This document shows positions 48,040 to 60,900 of a stretch of DNA of 64,000 nt, piece after piece. The stretch comes from Pogona vitticeps (taxonomy: Eukaryota; Chordata; Lepidosauria; Squamata; Agamidae): the NCBI RefSeq assembly GCF_051106095.1, contig NC_135785.1, forward strand, positions 185,952,045 to 186,016,044, given 5' to 3'. Positions within the stretch are counted from its first letter, which is position 1. Every line of letters begins with the position of its first letter. Under the pieces are notes generated by a model that searched no databases, had not been told where the DNA came from, and saw only the letters and a program-made list of their open reading frames with translations. A program made the position numbers and the translations under genes.

Positions 48040-48505
48040 TATTATTATTTTAATAATACGCTTACTCCCACCCAGTTCTACCCGTGTCACCCAAGCAAGT
48101 CAGGAGGTGAGGCTGAGGAGCCTGATGCCGAGGAAGGCCCGGAAGGAAAAGACAAGAAACCGGGCCTTCTCGGCGGTGGCTCCTCGCCTCTGGAACAACT
48201 TACCTCCTGACATTCGCGCAGCTCCCTCGCTGGGTATTTTCAAGAAACAACTGAAAACATGGATGTTTAGGCAGGCCTTCCCCCTTTCTACCTAATACCT
48301 TCTTTTTCTGTTATAATATATCCCGTTTCTCGCCATCTTTGGGAAAAAAATTTATTCTATCTTTTAATTTATGTAAATTATTATTTGTGATGTGGTTTGT
48401 TATATGTTTATTTTTTAACTGCATGTTGTAAGCCGCCTAGAGTGGTCACAATTGACTAGATAGGCGGGGTATAAATGAAATAAATAAATAAAATAAATAA
48501 AAATT
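48040..48505 (+). mobile_element. L2-like LINE 3' part
   Basis: The frame reads NRAFSAVAPRLWNNLPPDIR and LKTWMFRQAF, the C-terminal signature of L2/CR1-group reverse transcriptase proteins. It is followed by a 3' UTR ending AGCCGCCTAGAGTGG, GGCGGGGTATAAATG and an AAAT-type tail. 5'-truncated. Confidence 0.85.
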
Positions 48506-49039
48506 AAGGTTACAGTAACCAGAACTGGTTTTATACCATCACAGTTTCCACCCAAATAAATGGTTTTTTCATATCAACACAAACTTGCTTCTGTTTCAAA
48601 CTAACTGTCCATTAGATCTGCTAATGCAAGCTCAGATATGCTGAAAGGAGAGCAGCAGCCTAACAATTGCCACACTTTTGTTGTTTTCATCCCAAACCCT
48701 ATCCTAGGTACATACAGTTGTGGTCAGTGAATCCATTTATATACATGCAAGAAAGCACACAACTACATTCATTCATTTTGTTTCTGCATTCCATTGTATC
48801 CTTTCTTCTCAAAATTAATTTCCACTGAAATTTTTCTGCATCCCCAATAATGGTTCCTCTAGAAATAATGGATCATTTTAACTAGGCATTATATTGAATT
48901 ACAGATTACAGTTCTGCCTGGATGAATACTGCCATCATTGAAAAGTAATTAGTATGTAGAGACATTTGTTGACCAGCGACTTTCAGGTGACTTTGTAAAT
49001 TAGTTCCTTTGAGAGCTGGAATCCTTTTGTTTTTCTGTA

Positions 49040-49152
49040 GTAACCCACAACTAGAATAGACCCATTGAATCAGTGAGGATTTCGTAAGTCAACACTCATT
49101 TGATAAGATCAGAGATCCACTGATTCAGTGGGCATACTCTAGCTGCAACTTA
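49040..49152. repeat. reptile palindromic repeat
   Basis: CTAGAATAGACCCATTGAAT and CCACTGATTCAGTGGGCATA followed by CTCTAGCTGCAAC form paired arms of the common amniote palindromic element. Confidence 0.6.
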
Positions 49153-49324
49153 GTATATTAGGCAACAGGATTTCAGCCATTGTATTCTGGAATGATGGTA
49201 GAAGCTGAAAATCTATAAATAGCTAAAGGAAGTAAATCCAAATGACAGAGCCAAGGAAAAATCAAAGCATACACAAACAGGGCATGCAACCCCTTAATAA
49301 TGAAAGTAGTTCAATATAATTTGT

Positions 49325-49635
49325 TATTGTTAGTCTGTGGAACTCCTTGCCACAGGATGTGGTGATGGCATCTGGCCTAGATGCCTTTAAAATGGGTTTG
49401 GTCAGATTCCTGGAGGAAAGGTCCATCACACTTTACAAGCCATGAAGGGGATGTACAATCTCCAGACTTAAAAGGAAGGTACCTCAACATGCCAGATGCA
49501 GGGTAGGGGTATCAGGAGACAGGTATCTAGTTGTTTCGTGTGCTCCCAGAGGCATCTGGTGCGGCCACTGAGAGATACAAGAAGCTGGACTAGACGGGCC
49601 CTTGGCCTGATCCAGCAGGGCTCTTCTTATATTAT
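49325..49635 (+). mobile_element. CR1-like LINE 3' end
   Basis: Contains CTGTGGAACTCCTTGCCACA, GATGCCTTTAAAATGGG, and ends GGCCTGATCCAGCAGGGCTC followed by TTCTTAT, the well-known 3' terminus of CR1-type LINEs in reptiles. Confidence 0.85.
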
Positions 49636-52443
49636 TATAATTGGAAGGTGATGGCCACATTTTTATAACAGGTTTATTCACACCATTTTTCTGCTTGCTG
49701 ATTGTACCTGCACTCTGCAACTATGTAAAAGCATGCTATTGCCAATGTGTATTGGCATAGAATATTAAGGATTATTCATTAATCCAACATTTCTAGATTG
49801 ACTCCCTGGACCTAGTTGGAGGTAGAATTATCCAGATTACTTGGGAGATATTTCCCACTCAATTCAGAAGCATTTACTTCCACAGGATATGATGTTGATA
49901 GCAACAGAAAGTAATTAAAAACTGCTGGAAAATATAGACATACACACCATGATCTAGCTAGCAAACAAGTTTCTACCCACCTACAGCTGCACAATGAGCT
50001 TTGTGTGTAAACATATTCCATATATGTAGTTATTTCCTCCTATTCAGGCAGTGCCCCACCTGTCAGGAAATTGGCACTTAATCTCATCAGCTGTTTGAGA
50101 TGTGAAAAGCAGGGAAACACAGCCGCTCGCTCTCCCTTTATTCTCACTGGACACTTGACTGGTCTGCTTTCTTTTTTTCCAACAGGCACATTTAGAGTTG
50201 AATTAGGTGCATGCCCTATTAATTACAATTAAGTAGTTATTCGTATCTAGTTACTTCTAAGCTTAAGTTTATTAAATTTAGATCATCTTTCTGTAGTGAT
50301 ATGACCGTGATGGTTGAAGCAATGATAAACATTACCACAGTGTAGGACTTACCTTTCTCAAATTACAACCCTCTTTCTTCCCATAAAGTACACACAACAA
50401 ATTAAGATGAATGTCTAAACCTCTTCACAATGTGGCACATAAGTGGTGTGCTTGTGTGCATGCAGCCTTCTCTTAAAATATAAAAATGAATGCCCACTAG
50501 ATGTATTCTATCTCTTTTAGAATACTTACAGAGAGGTTTTGTATCCTAGATTTCCCCCCAAATGTGACTAAGTGTTTCAGTGTAAAAAACAAAAGCACAT
50601 AAATGCCAAATATTTTCTAAATATCAAGTGTATGTAAAACAGTAAGAGTGAACGTGTCTCAGTGTTCTTATTTGCTTATCACCCCAGAAACATCTGGAAA
50701 CTAATTACATATTTATTATATGGGAAAGCTGGGTCAACTGATAGTCCTTGGCATTCAGTGTCTGCCAGTAAGGCTTTATTACCCCAGCTCAAGCCAAAAC
50801 GGCATTCTTTTTCCAAACATGCCAAGAATGACAAAATAAGAAATGTAGGTGGTTCTTTCCTAGCAGCTGCAGCCATTTCATTGCAGAGTGAACCAACATA
50901 TTTAGGTTGGTTCTATTTTCACTCTAGTGGCCTCTGTATTTACAAGATGCTTTATGTTCCTGAAAAATCTTCCATCTAGTTAGCACTCAATACTTCTAAC
51001 TCCTTTTTGAACCCATGCAGGTTTCTGACAACTTGAGAAGTCAGTTGTCCAAAATAGACCAAAATATTGAGGACCAAATAGACCAAAATAATGCTCTGAA
51101 AGAGGGGAATGATTAACATAGTCATCATGGATGTTTGAAATGTAGAATGGTTAGGTTTCTACATTTGCTAATGAGTTCCCAGAAATACATAGCCATATTT
51201 TTTCTTCAAATGCAGAGAGTGAGCGAGCGAGAGCACTAAACTATATCAGAAATAATGCTAAAGTTGAAAAGCTCAAGATACCTCCTGTCCTCTTTAGTTT
51301 TTCTACATGGAATGGTAGCATTTATAGCTAGAATGAGTAAAAATAAAGGCAGCATGTAGGATAAAAATAGATCCACAGCTGTATTTTCATTCTAATTTCC
51401 CCTTAGTTCTGCCTACAGACATTGTATGTTTAATTTGAAACATCATGGACCCTACCATTGGTCAAACTGAGGCAGTAATTTCAGGAAGCAGATACTCTAG
51501 CCCAGGCTCGTCCTACAGTCTCAAAGTGAGGTGTCTTTTGGTGGTGGGGTGGATCACGGGGAGGGAACAAGTGCCTATTTACGGCAAGGGTGGTAAAACA
51601 ATGAGCCAGTCCAAATGGGAGAAAAAAAGACAAGGAAAAGAATGGCACATGAAATCCTTTACACCAGCCCAACCCCAAATGCAGCCGTCACCTCCACCAG
51701 AGCCGCTGCTTCTCCCTGTGCTGCTCCTGCTGCCACTGAAAGTTACGCTGTGCAAGTATGCCCCCACTTCCAGATCCGGTGAGGGAATGAGAAGGCGGCA
51801 ACCACGGCACTGGCTCACTTTCCTCCCAACTGTGGCAGCTGCACAGTTACTCCAAGAAAGCGGAGGCAAGACAACAGAGAATCAATTGATCAAGCAGACT
51901 GTACAATCATGCTGAAGCAAAAGTGCATCACTCCACCTCCCTGGATTCCAACCAATCCAGAGCCTTTTACTGATTCAAAACTACTGGTCTTCCCTCCTGG
52001 ATGTTCTGACTGACTGCAGGCAGCATCTCTTGCAATGCTGTTGGGCAATTCGAGAGACAAAGGATGTAGGAGAATAATGATAGAGGGAATCATGAAAAAA
52101 CAGATAACATTTCTGCGTACCCTTCTTCTGTGTGATTAAATTGTTTGTGTTCAGGAGTCCAAAACAAAAGACAAGAGCCTCTTTTGTGATTTTCCTTTTG
52201 TTTTTAATAAGATCCAGTCCCTAATATGTACCTTCAAATGTTATGCTTACATTATTTGCAATAAAGATCCAACAATATGACTCTTTGAACAATAATTACA
52301 ATGCTATTACTATAGCATGCCCAAATCTCATAAGGGGCAAGCTAGATATTAAGGGAAATGCATATTCCCTATTACTGACCTGTTTTCCTTCACAATAGGT
52401 TAGCACTAGAAGTACATCCTTCAGCTTTCAGAGTTTCAAATTA

Positions 52444-52950
52444 CCATATTTGCCGGTGTATAAGGCGACTGGGCGTATAAGACTACCCCCCAACATTTGC
52501 ACTCAAAATGTAGTTTGTTACATACTTGCTGTATAAGACTACCCCCTCTTCAGCATGCGTGATTCTGGTTCCTTTTGTTGGGAGAGACCGAGGGTTTCCT
52601 GGAAGAAGGACAGCATCAGCGCCGAAGAGCAGACTGTCGGGAAGCAGCAGAGAGGCAGCAGCCATTTTGGACGGCAGCCATTTTGGAGAGGCGGCAGCCA
52701 TGTGGTCGTATCTCAAAATGGCTGCCTCCTCTCTGCTGTTCCCGACAGTCAGCTGTTCAGCGCTAGAGTCAGGCTGTTCCCAGGCTACCAAGGAGGAGCG
52801 GGGCTCTACTCGGTCTTACTACCAGGTAAGTGACTTCACAGGGAGAGAGGGAGGGTTTGCTGGACGTGCACCCGGCGTACAAGACGACCCCCCCACTTGG
52901 AGGCATATTTTTCAGGGCCAAAAAGTCATCTTGTACGCCGGCAAATATGG
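52444..52950. mobile_element. 507 bp TA-flanked MITE (CCATATTTGCCGG type)
   Basis: Inverted ends CCATATTTGCCGGTGTATAA and TTGTACGCCGGCAAATATGG, flanked by TA at 52442-52443 and 52951-52952. The GC-rich core has repeated GCAGCCATTTTGG blocks facing CAAAATGGCTGCC, making inner hairpins. Overlapping open frames are by-products of this composition. Confidence 0.88.
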
Positions 52951-53657
52951 TAAGTCCAGGTGTGCTTTTCAACCACTCATCAGCTACTTACAATTGCTAT
53001 CTTCGAGAGGGGCATGTAAGATAGGTACCCAAAAATCACCTGCACCACAGAACAGTTGAGCATAGGGAGGAGCATAGGGAGTGGCACGTCTCTCTTTGCT
53101 GCTCCCACTTGCCTATGTGGTATGTTTGCGGAGGCAGTGTTTTTCTTTCTGTTTTGGGTTGTGGAAGAAGTCTGTCCCCCTCCCTATCTGTAAATGAACA
53201 ATGCCTAGGATTATAGCTTAAATCTATACAGGACACAAAAAGCTTTATTCTGAATCCCAAGATTGCCCCTTTGATGTAGTTTCTTCTACCACCTTATTTT
53301 AACATGCTATGTTAAAAGAGAACTGTTCTTAAAAGTCATTTCCAATTAGCAACAATGACCTGGCACATTTAACTGTTCTGACCATGGTTGACTGAGCACG
53401 CTTGGAATCTTAATAGCTCTATAAAGGCAAGGAATGTACAAACCTAGGACAAAAGATGACTCTGGTACCACATTACTTAGCATTTTCTCCCGGATCATAG
53501 CTTAGTAAGTTTACCTGTAGTTGGAGCTTTGCACAAGCATGCCATATGCAGAGATCATTCTCCAGCAAACAGAGGAATAACAGATACAGGAGAGTCCAAA
53601 CTTGTCAATATGGGCAACCCTGACAAAAAGATGCAAAATGAAACACGGTCCTGTTTC

Positions 53658-53735
53658 ATTTTATTTATTTATTGTATTTATACCCCGCCTATCTAGTCAT
53701 TTTGACCACTCTTGGCGGCTTACAACATAAAGGAT
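53658..53735 (-). repeat. L2-type LINE 3' end, reverse orientation
   Basis: TTTATTTATTGTATTTATAC followed by CCCCGCCTATCTAGTC and CTTGGCGGCTTACAACAT, the same terminus as at 48420-48480. Confidence 0.75.
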
Positions 53736-54402
53736 AACAAGTCCTTTATACCTGTTGTGCTATCTTTCAACTGGCAGGGACTTTGTAGTATGGATAAGCA
53801 TTCAAACATGGAGTTCCCCAAGCTGCACTTTGAAATAGTCTCAAAAATGATATGGTGTGCTCGTGTGAATGTTTAATTGCATTATATATGAAAAAAATTC
53901 AAAAATGTTTACATTTTTGAAATCCTCTATAAAAGCCCATTTTCAATTATTCCTCTAAAGTTTTACTAGATTTTCATACGTTCATGAATCAATATGAAAA
54001 CCACCCAAAGATTTCCAGGTCTGTCAAATGTTATGTATAGTTTTTACAATCTGTACATGCACCATTATGATTGGCCATACCTTCCTAGCACATATTTGCA
54101 ACATGAATCCAAAGTAAAAATACCAATAGTATTTAGTAAGTGTTTCAAATTACAGGTAGCCAATTTGGGGCCAATTTTTGCACAGGACTTTCTTGGCTAG
54201 AAGTATCTTTTCCTTTCTCTTTGTATGGAATTTAAATTTGACTGCTTCAGACACCTCACATTAAATATGAATTTCCATTTCCTTCCCTGCATCTTTCCAA
54301 CTCACAAGTGGTCTTCTCAATGAAAATGGCAAATTAAAATGGCAAGAGGCTGGACTGGCTTCCTCCTCTTCATCACTGGTGTTGGGGTAGAATTCTACCC
54401 AG

Positions 54403-54408
54403 TTTATT
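54403..54408 (-). other. candidate polyadenylation signal of PHKA2
   Basis: AATAAA on the minus strand 406 bases downstream of the PHKA2 stop codon. It is the first such hexamer I found after the stop; use of it is inferred. Confidence 0.4.
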
Positions 54409-54813
54409 ACCAAATGGTCTGGAGATGCCACCTAAAAACAAGCACTGTTATATTTATATTAAAATAACCATGAAATTTAAATGACTGTGATAAGAGGCCC
54501 TGCTCTTCATTAAAATTAAGAATAACCTCAAAGGTAATCTTCCTATTCTTTTGTACCCATAACACAAACTGTCATTTCAAGTACCTGAGTCTGAGCAAAT
54601 CCATATCACCAAGAGGAGCATTGTTTACAATAATGCCCTGGGCCTTGCCTCTATGCCCATGCTCTCTCTAAATGGTCAAATCATGCACACAGTGTTGAGG
54701 TAGAGTGAGGGGTGATGTAGAGTAATTAAGGGTGGGTGAGCAATTCCAGAAGGATGGCATGAGAAGAAGTGTTTTTTTAAAACCAACCACCAGATTCTGG
54801 CATATCGTACAAC

Positions 54814-54987
54814 TTATTGCATCAGGCAGCCTGTGCTTGGAAGGAATTCTTGCAGGTAACTCGCCACCGCTTTTGTTAGGTAAGTCATTGTCCCGTAAGC
54901 CCCACTGGGGGCACTGTCATAGAAAAAGTAGCAGATCCCTGTGCCTAGGTCTTGCTCCAAGTAGCCATCAGTTGCACCAAGCGCCTT
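54814..54987 (-). CDS. PHKA2: PHKA2 last coding exon (CaaX tail)
   Basis: 57 codons plus TAA, acceptor TTTTCCTTCCAG. Encodes [18 protein letters not shown] and [16 protein letters not shown], ending STGCLMQ. The last four residues CLMQ form a CaaX box; Gln at the end predicts farnesyl transfer, as known for phosphorylase kinase alpha. Confidence 0.96.
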   Translation of the reverse strand, partial: KALGATDGYLEQDLGTGICYFFYDSAPSGAYGTMTYLTKAVASYLQEFLPSTGCLMQ

Positions 54988-57900
54988 CTGGAAGGAAAAA
55001 TGGGGATGGGAGGGAAAGGAATGAGTTCAAAAGGGAGGGAACACAAAGCAACCTACAGAAAGCCACCAAACGGCCCAAAGCAGTGTTTCATAGAACAATG
55101 GCCTGATCCTACCAGGCCTCATCCAATGTCCATCCAAACATTCATTCATATATATATTTCCTTCCTGATCCAGCAGTTGGGTTTCGCATTTGAAGAGTCC
55201 TCTTAGAAATGCAGGGATTCCCTGTCTTTTCAGCACAGCAATGGATGGCCCATGGCTCATTGTCTGACCGGGCCAGTGGAATTGTTTAGCCAGCTGTATG
55301 CAGGAGGAGGAGGAGGACGGGCACACATACTTTTAAAACAACATAAAACGGTAGTGGAGGCAGAGTACTCTTCAGTCATCACAGCAGCTGCTGACTGGCC
55401 AGTCGCTCCCTGTTTCAGACTGTTAACGTCAGCTAAGATAACAATCCAGTGAAACAGCCATGTTCTTGCAGAATGCTCAAAGGGACCCCCTGGATTAACT
55501 ACAGCTTCCCATTACTTAGGGCAGTATCTTTCAAGCTTCCTCCTGATCATCTCCCTGGGGCAGACCTGAGGGGGGGGGGAATGGCTCTGCCAGCCCTTGC
55601 CCCAGCCCCATGGCTGGCTCTGGCTTGATCCATTTTAGGTTTCTTTGCTTTTATCTTTGTTGATACTTCTCGCTTCTCACTGCCATGAGGAGCTGCAACA
55701 TGAACTGCATCGTTCCAACTGCAAGCCCCCAAACAGAGGCAAAACTGTAGTAGCCAAAACATGCAGTATTGAAGCAGGTAAAATTGTTCTCCAAAGCAAA
55801 GTGAAGAGTGCCGGTTTTATCTCATTTCCCAGGCAGCAGCTCAAGAACAGCAGATTAGCATTTGCACCATGGCAGTGCCTATTGTATCATAATGCAAGGA
55901 TCCTTGACATGAAGGCCTTTAAGTTCAGCCTTAACCTACACTGCTTTCAATATTATATAGATTCAATATTATATAGAGCTTTCTATGGTCTATTCAATTC
56001 TTGAAACTGTATGTTTCAGTGCTGTGACCGCAGAACAATGATGATCATTGCATGAACATTTGTAGGCTCCAAGCATTACCTGCTTGCCAATTTCTCCACT
56101 TGTGCATGCCCCAATGCAGCGACATGTAGCAAAACAAACAGATTTATAACAGGGTCAGTTAAGGTCTGCTTACTGAATGAAGCTACCAGTGTTACCACAG
56201 AGACCAACATTACCACCAGAAACAGGGCTGAACATCTGAGGTTGGCAGTCAGGCATCTGCCAAGTCTCATATCTTAACAAGGTGCCCACAGTCAACTGCT
56301 AGAATTCTCTGACTCTCCTCCTGCTTGTTTCTGCATACTTAGCTGTATTCTTTGAGTCAATAAGCAAAGAAAGGAACAAGGAGAAGGAGCACCAGCTTCT
56401 TCCAGAGGTGGGAAATGTTATTCTTTCAGGGCTACAATTCCCAGTTTCCAATGGTCAGTGCAGCCATTGGCTGGCCATGCTGTGGGATTCTGGGAGTCGT
56501 TGTCCAGAACAGGAAACTTTCCCACCTCTACCTTCTTCTCTCCTTTGAGTTGGTGGTTCGGATTCAGCATAAAAGAACATGGCAAGCACAGCTGTTTGAC
56601 TGGATTGCCATCTCAGCCACCAACATCAGGGATAAAGAAAGAGGTGAGGCTGCTCAAGGAAAGGGGTTCCTTAAAAGAATCTTGTTTGCAGATCCTCTGC
56701 AATTCAGGCTGTCAAGAGTTTTATAAAGCCAATGAAAGAAAACATGGCACACATACCTGTTCCTGAAGGAAGAGATCATTGGCTGTGTGCACAATGCGAT
56801 CCACATGAATGATACCCCCAATGCTGTTCACCTCTATTTCTGACAACAGTGTAAGGACAAGGATAGCCTCCACCAGCAGCTGCCTGTATTCTGGCTGGGG
56901 TACATGATTCAGCACTGACTCCACGTGGACAGCAAACTTGATTTCACATGCAGTCATCTGCAAGTATTGGTGCCAAGAAATTTTTTTAAAGAAAAAAGAA
57001 AAAGAAACCAGACAAGCATGTGATCATTGCTAATAGAGCATATCAAACATTTACACACACTGTTGGCAATGAGATCTCTTGCAGTTGAAGCTAAATCTTG
57101 CAGTGAACGTTAAATCTATGGTACAGTCTAATTGAAGATGAATGGCTGGAGTGCATGTAAGGTACAAATGTTGCACATCCTGATGGTGTCTTAGAATCTT
57201 GCCAGCAGGCAAGCCACAATATTCTGGAGAGATCACCCATCCCCACATCCTAAACCTACACCCCAAATGGAGGTAAACATTTCAGGATATTCCTAGCATA
57301 ATGTATGCACATTCCGTTAGAATAACTGAACACATCTGCTTTAGGAAAGGGGAACCTGAAAGGATAGTGTTTTGTGGAGCACAGGTTGATACACAACTGG
57401 AGTTCTGTACCAAAACGTTTTTACAAAGGGTGCTTCTTACCACCCTCTCATCACTATTAACAATCTTTGAGTGAGTTATGCTGAGTGATGTTATGCTTCC
57501 ATTGGGGGACCCACAGCAAAATGGATCATTCTTACAATTACTGGGTGAAAGGGAAGACCCAGCACTTGTGGGTTCACCTGAGAACCCCATTCTCTTGCAC
57601 ACTGGAAGTTCTAAGAGAAAAGAGGGAGACAAATCAAATAAATAGATTGACTAGTGGATTCACTGAAGCCCATGCCTTCATAGGAAGGTATTGGTGCAAG
57701 ATATTTAGCTGCCCCAGGCCAAATTCAAGGTGGATAATTGGTAAAGTCCGACAAGTTATTTTGGTACACAAGGTTAGGAAGGCCAGAAGGATTTCTCCCC
57801 AACCTTAGCAAAATAAATAACAAAATAAATAAGTAACAGTTTGCTGCCTTTTTAGGACACCCACAACATGATGCCTCATTACTCAGATTAATAGCAGGTC

Positions 57901-60900
57901 TGGTCCTAGCAGCTGTCCCATCGCCTGGCATACTATTAAAAAGTGGGGAGAGTAACATAGAATTTCCCTGAAAAGCCACCAGTATTTAAGAGGTTGGCAG
58001 TTAGTTTCCTGCTCTTATGTTGTTAACATGCAGGGAAGGAAAGTGGCAAGATGACATCAAAACAAAATACTACAGCCATTTGCTTATTTTTTTTAAAATG
58101 ACCATTGCTCCCAAAGAACACTCTCATCACAGCAGCAAGCAGTGTCAAGCAACTTAATTTGTGCAGGGGGAAAGGGCTCACACGTCATACAGCGTCACTT
58201 GGTCTCAGGAGATCTTTTGCTTATTAAGTTTGACTTCCATTAAGCAACAAAACTGGATATTGCCATGTTCTGACAGGCCTGCACAAACAATTTGACAACT
58301 TCACTTTCCTGATAGTGAAAATAGTTTATCATGTCCACATAAATTACATTACAAAGATACAAAGATTCCAGAGCACATTTTGTTTCTTAGAACTTAACAC
58401 TATCAAGAAAATAGATTTGTATTATTTATCTATTTAGTCATTAAAAACTGCACACTAGTAGATTCTGGAGTAGTAATGCAATTGCCAGAGACTGTCAAGC
58501 TTTCAGCGGTACTGCTTACAGGGTGATCATGGGCTGGTCACCTCCCTTCTCCCTAAATTACCTCACAGGGTTAATAGCAAGGATAGTGAGGGTGTTTTTT
58601 TAAAAGGCCAGAACCATCTACATGAAGATTGATGAACGTGTGGCCCTCTAGATATTTTGCCCTTCCATTCCAGAATGGCACATGAAATGAAAATATGGCA
58701 GCTCTGGTCCAAAACAGCTGGAAGGCCCATTCCTGCCATACAAAATTCTCCACTTCTTCAGAGGGAGGGCAGTATATACATAAATAAAACAGAAATGACT
58801 ATTCTGATTCTTTTTGGCTCACAGAAGAACTAGCAAAAGCCATACACGTCTTCCAGCAAAGTGATCTAGTAACATGCCTTTGTTCTTACAGTTACTGCTG
58901 TGAGTTATGGGCATCACCTCACACTTAAGGTGAATTTTAAATACCATGGAGGGCCCCTTCTCATATTGTGTTTGTGATTTGACAGTTTCAGTAGCACTTC
59001 TGCTTTCTGGATCACAAACTTATTATGAAAATTCTAATCGTACATACAATTCCGCAGGAATAACAGTTTATTCACACATTTATGGGAGATACATGATACA
59101 ATCCTTTCATGAGACTACAGCATGTCAGAGACTGTGGCACAGTTTAAGATCAAACCACAGCATCCAAGCATTTTTAACTGGTATTCTTACAGGTACTAAC
59201 AAACCATTAAAGACAACTCTTCTAATTGTAGCTCTGTGAACCTCTAGAAGACTTTACTGTCCTAAGTGTTTGTGTTAGAAAAGGGCATACCCCTTGATGT
59301 TATTTGAAAACTCATCCTGTCTGCAACCATGAGGAGACAAACTGAGAGAGAATGTCTACACAACCTTGGCACCTCCAGAAGATTTTTTTTATCACTGCCT
59401 TGTTTCCATTAAAAACATCAGAACATCAACAACACCCACACGGATTCAAGGATCCAGAAGTCAACAACTCCATTTCCATCTTCCATGTGACAAAAAAATA
59501 AATCTGCCTTTCTAAAATCAGGATGCTCTATTAAGCTGCAACTATGAACACCTGGCAAATGTGCAGCTGTTAACAAATCCGCACCTATTACTAATAGCTT
59601 TCTCCCTTTTTTTCAATGTATTTAGGAAACAGCTGTCAAAGAACTCTTTGATATCACGCCACAAAAAACTGAACTGTTGCTTGTAATAAAGGCTCAATGT
59701 TTAAACATAAAACAGAACACACCAGTGTGTAAGAAACAGTATCATAAAAGGAACTCAGACACAAAAGGCATTCGTGTCATCACATGACTAATTAAATTAA
59801 GATTCGGGGGGAAAGTGTTCATAGCATTGAACTTACATTGTTCACTGAACTGATTTGTTGGAAATATTCACCTCCCTTTTTTATGCAATACACACACCAA
59901 AGAAGATGAAACAGCCAATGCACACTTTCCAGATCAACCGATAATTTATTTGGTGGAACTTAATGCAAGCTTTCTTCAGCTTCCAACAGAAAATAAAATT
60001 CATGCAAGCTGCAAAATCTAGCAAGCTGATTAAAAAAAAAGAAATATACTTCGTCACTATGTGTAATAAAAGTCTGCAATCCTTTGCAAACTTACACAGG
60101 TATTGGGAATTTCAGAGTAAATTTGCACAGAATTGGGTTGTTAGATTTATTTTTTATTCACAGAATCTCTTCATTTTCCTGCCTGAAGAAGCGTGCATTT
60201 TAATTCACCAGTTAAAATTAGTTCAAATTAAGAAAACTGTTACTTAACTTTCCATTCATCACACCTACTACCAAACTCAGTGGAGAAAAAGCAAGTTGAT
60301 GACTGTGGACTAGATAAGAGTTCACCTTCCCCCACTTCCCCTCCAGTCTATCTCATACTTCCAATTATGTAGTAATATCTCAAAAGAAACAGCAGTACAG
60401 CTCATGAGTGCCAATAACCTCGATTTCTGACCTGCTTTCTTAAACCAAAATACTCAGAGAAAGATACAGTGGCAGTCTACTGCACAAAATTTCAAGAAGG
60501 AAAGCTCTAGTACTGAATTCAGGTATTGAGACTGATCTCATTCCTTTACTTTACTTTATTTAGATGTATACCCCGCCCCTCTAGACAAAGTCTACTCGAC
60601 TCAACAACCTCAGTATTCCCTTTACCAATGCCCTGTAAGGCTTACCTCCCTTGTTGTTGAAGAAGGAAGAACATAGCCATCGATGGATAGACCGTGACAC
60701 TAGAACAAACATTAAATCAATAGTGAATAAAACTCATTAAAATAGTCAAAATGTAAAGATCTGGTTTATGAGAACCTGGATGGAAGGGCTAGTTGGTTTA
60801 AATAAACTCTTCCTGCAGATGTTTTGTGACATCTGGCAGGTTTATAGGATGGCCAAATAAAAGGTTTTCATGGTAGAACAAGAACAAGAAAAAACATCCC

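Larger units (their letters stand above)
46625..54813. other. intergenic region between PPEF1 and PHKA2, including both 3' untranslated regions
   Basis: No further gene was recognised. The PPEF1 3' UTR starts at 46625. A clear AATAAA was not seen near it; ATTAAA occurs at 47754. On the PHKA2 side, AATAAA on the minus strand lies at 54403-54408, 406 bases past the stop. Recognised repeats are LINE ends at 48040, 49325 and 53660 and the MITE at 52444. The GC-rich stretch 51530-51870 holds open frames but no known protein. Confidence 0.6.

Noticed and set aside
51445-51915. 156-codon open frame in a GC-rich intergenic stretch
   Set aside because: Overlapping open frames on the other strand and no recognisable domain; GC-rich DNA with few stops explains it.
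52526-53059. 177-codon open frame
   Set aside because: It runs across a TA-flanked MITE from end to end; no protein family recognised.
57282-57632. 116-codon minus-strand open frame in a PHKA2 intron
   Set aside because: No resemblance to PHKA2 or any known domain, no splice sites in the right phase with neighbouring exons, and composition like intron.
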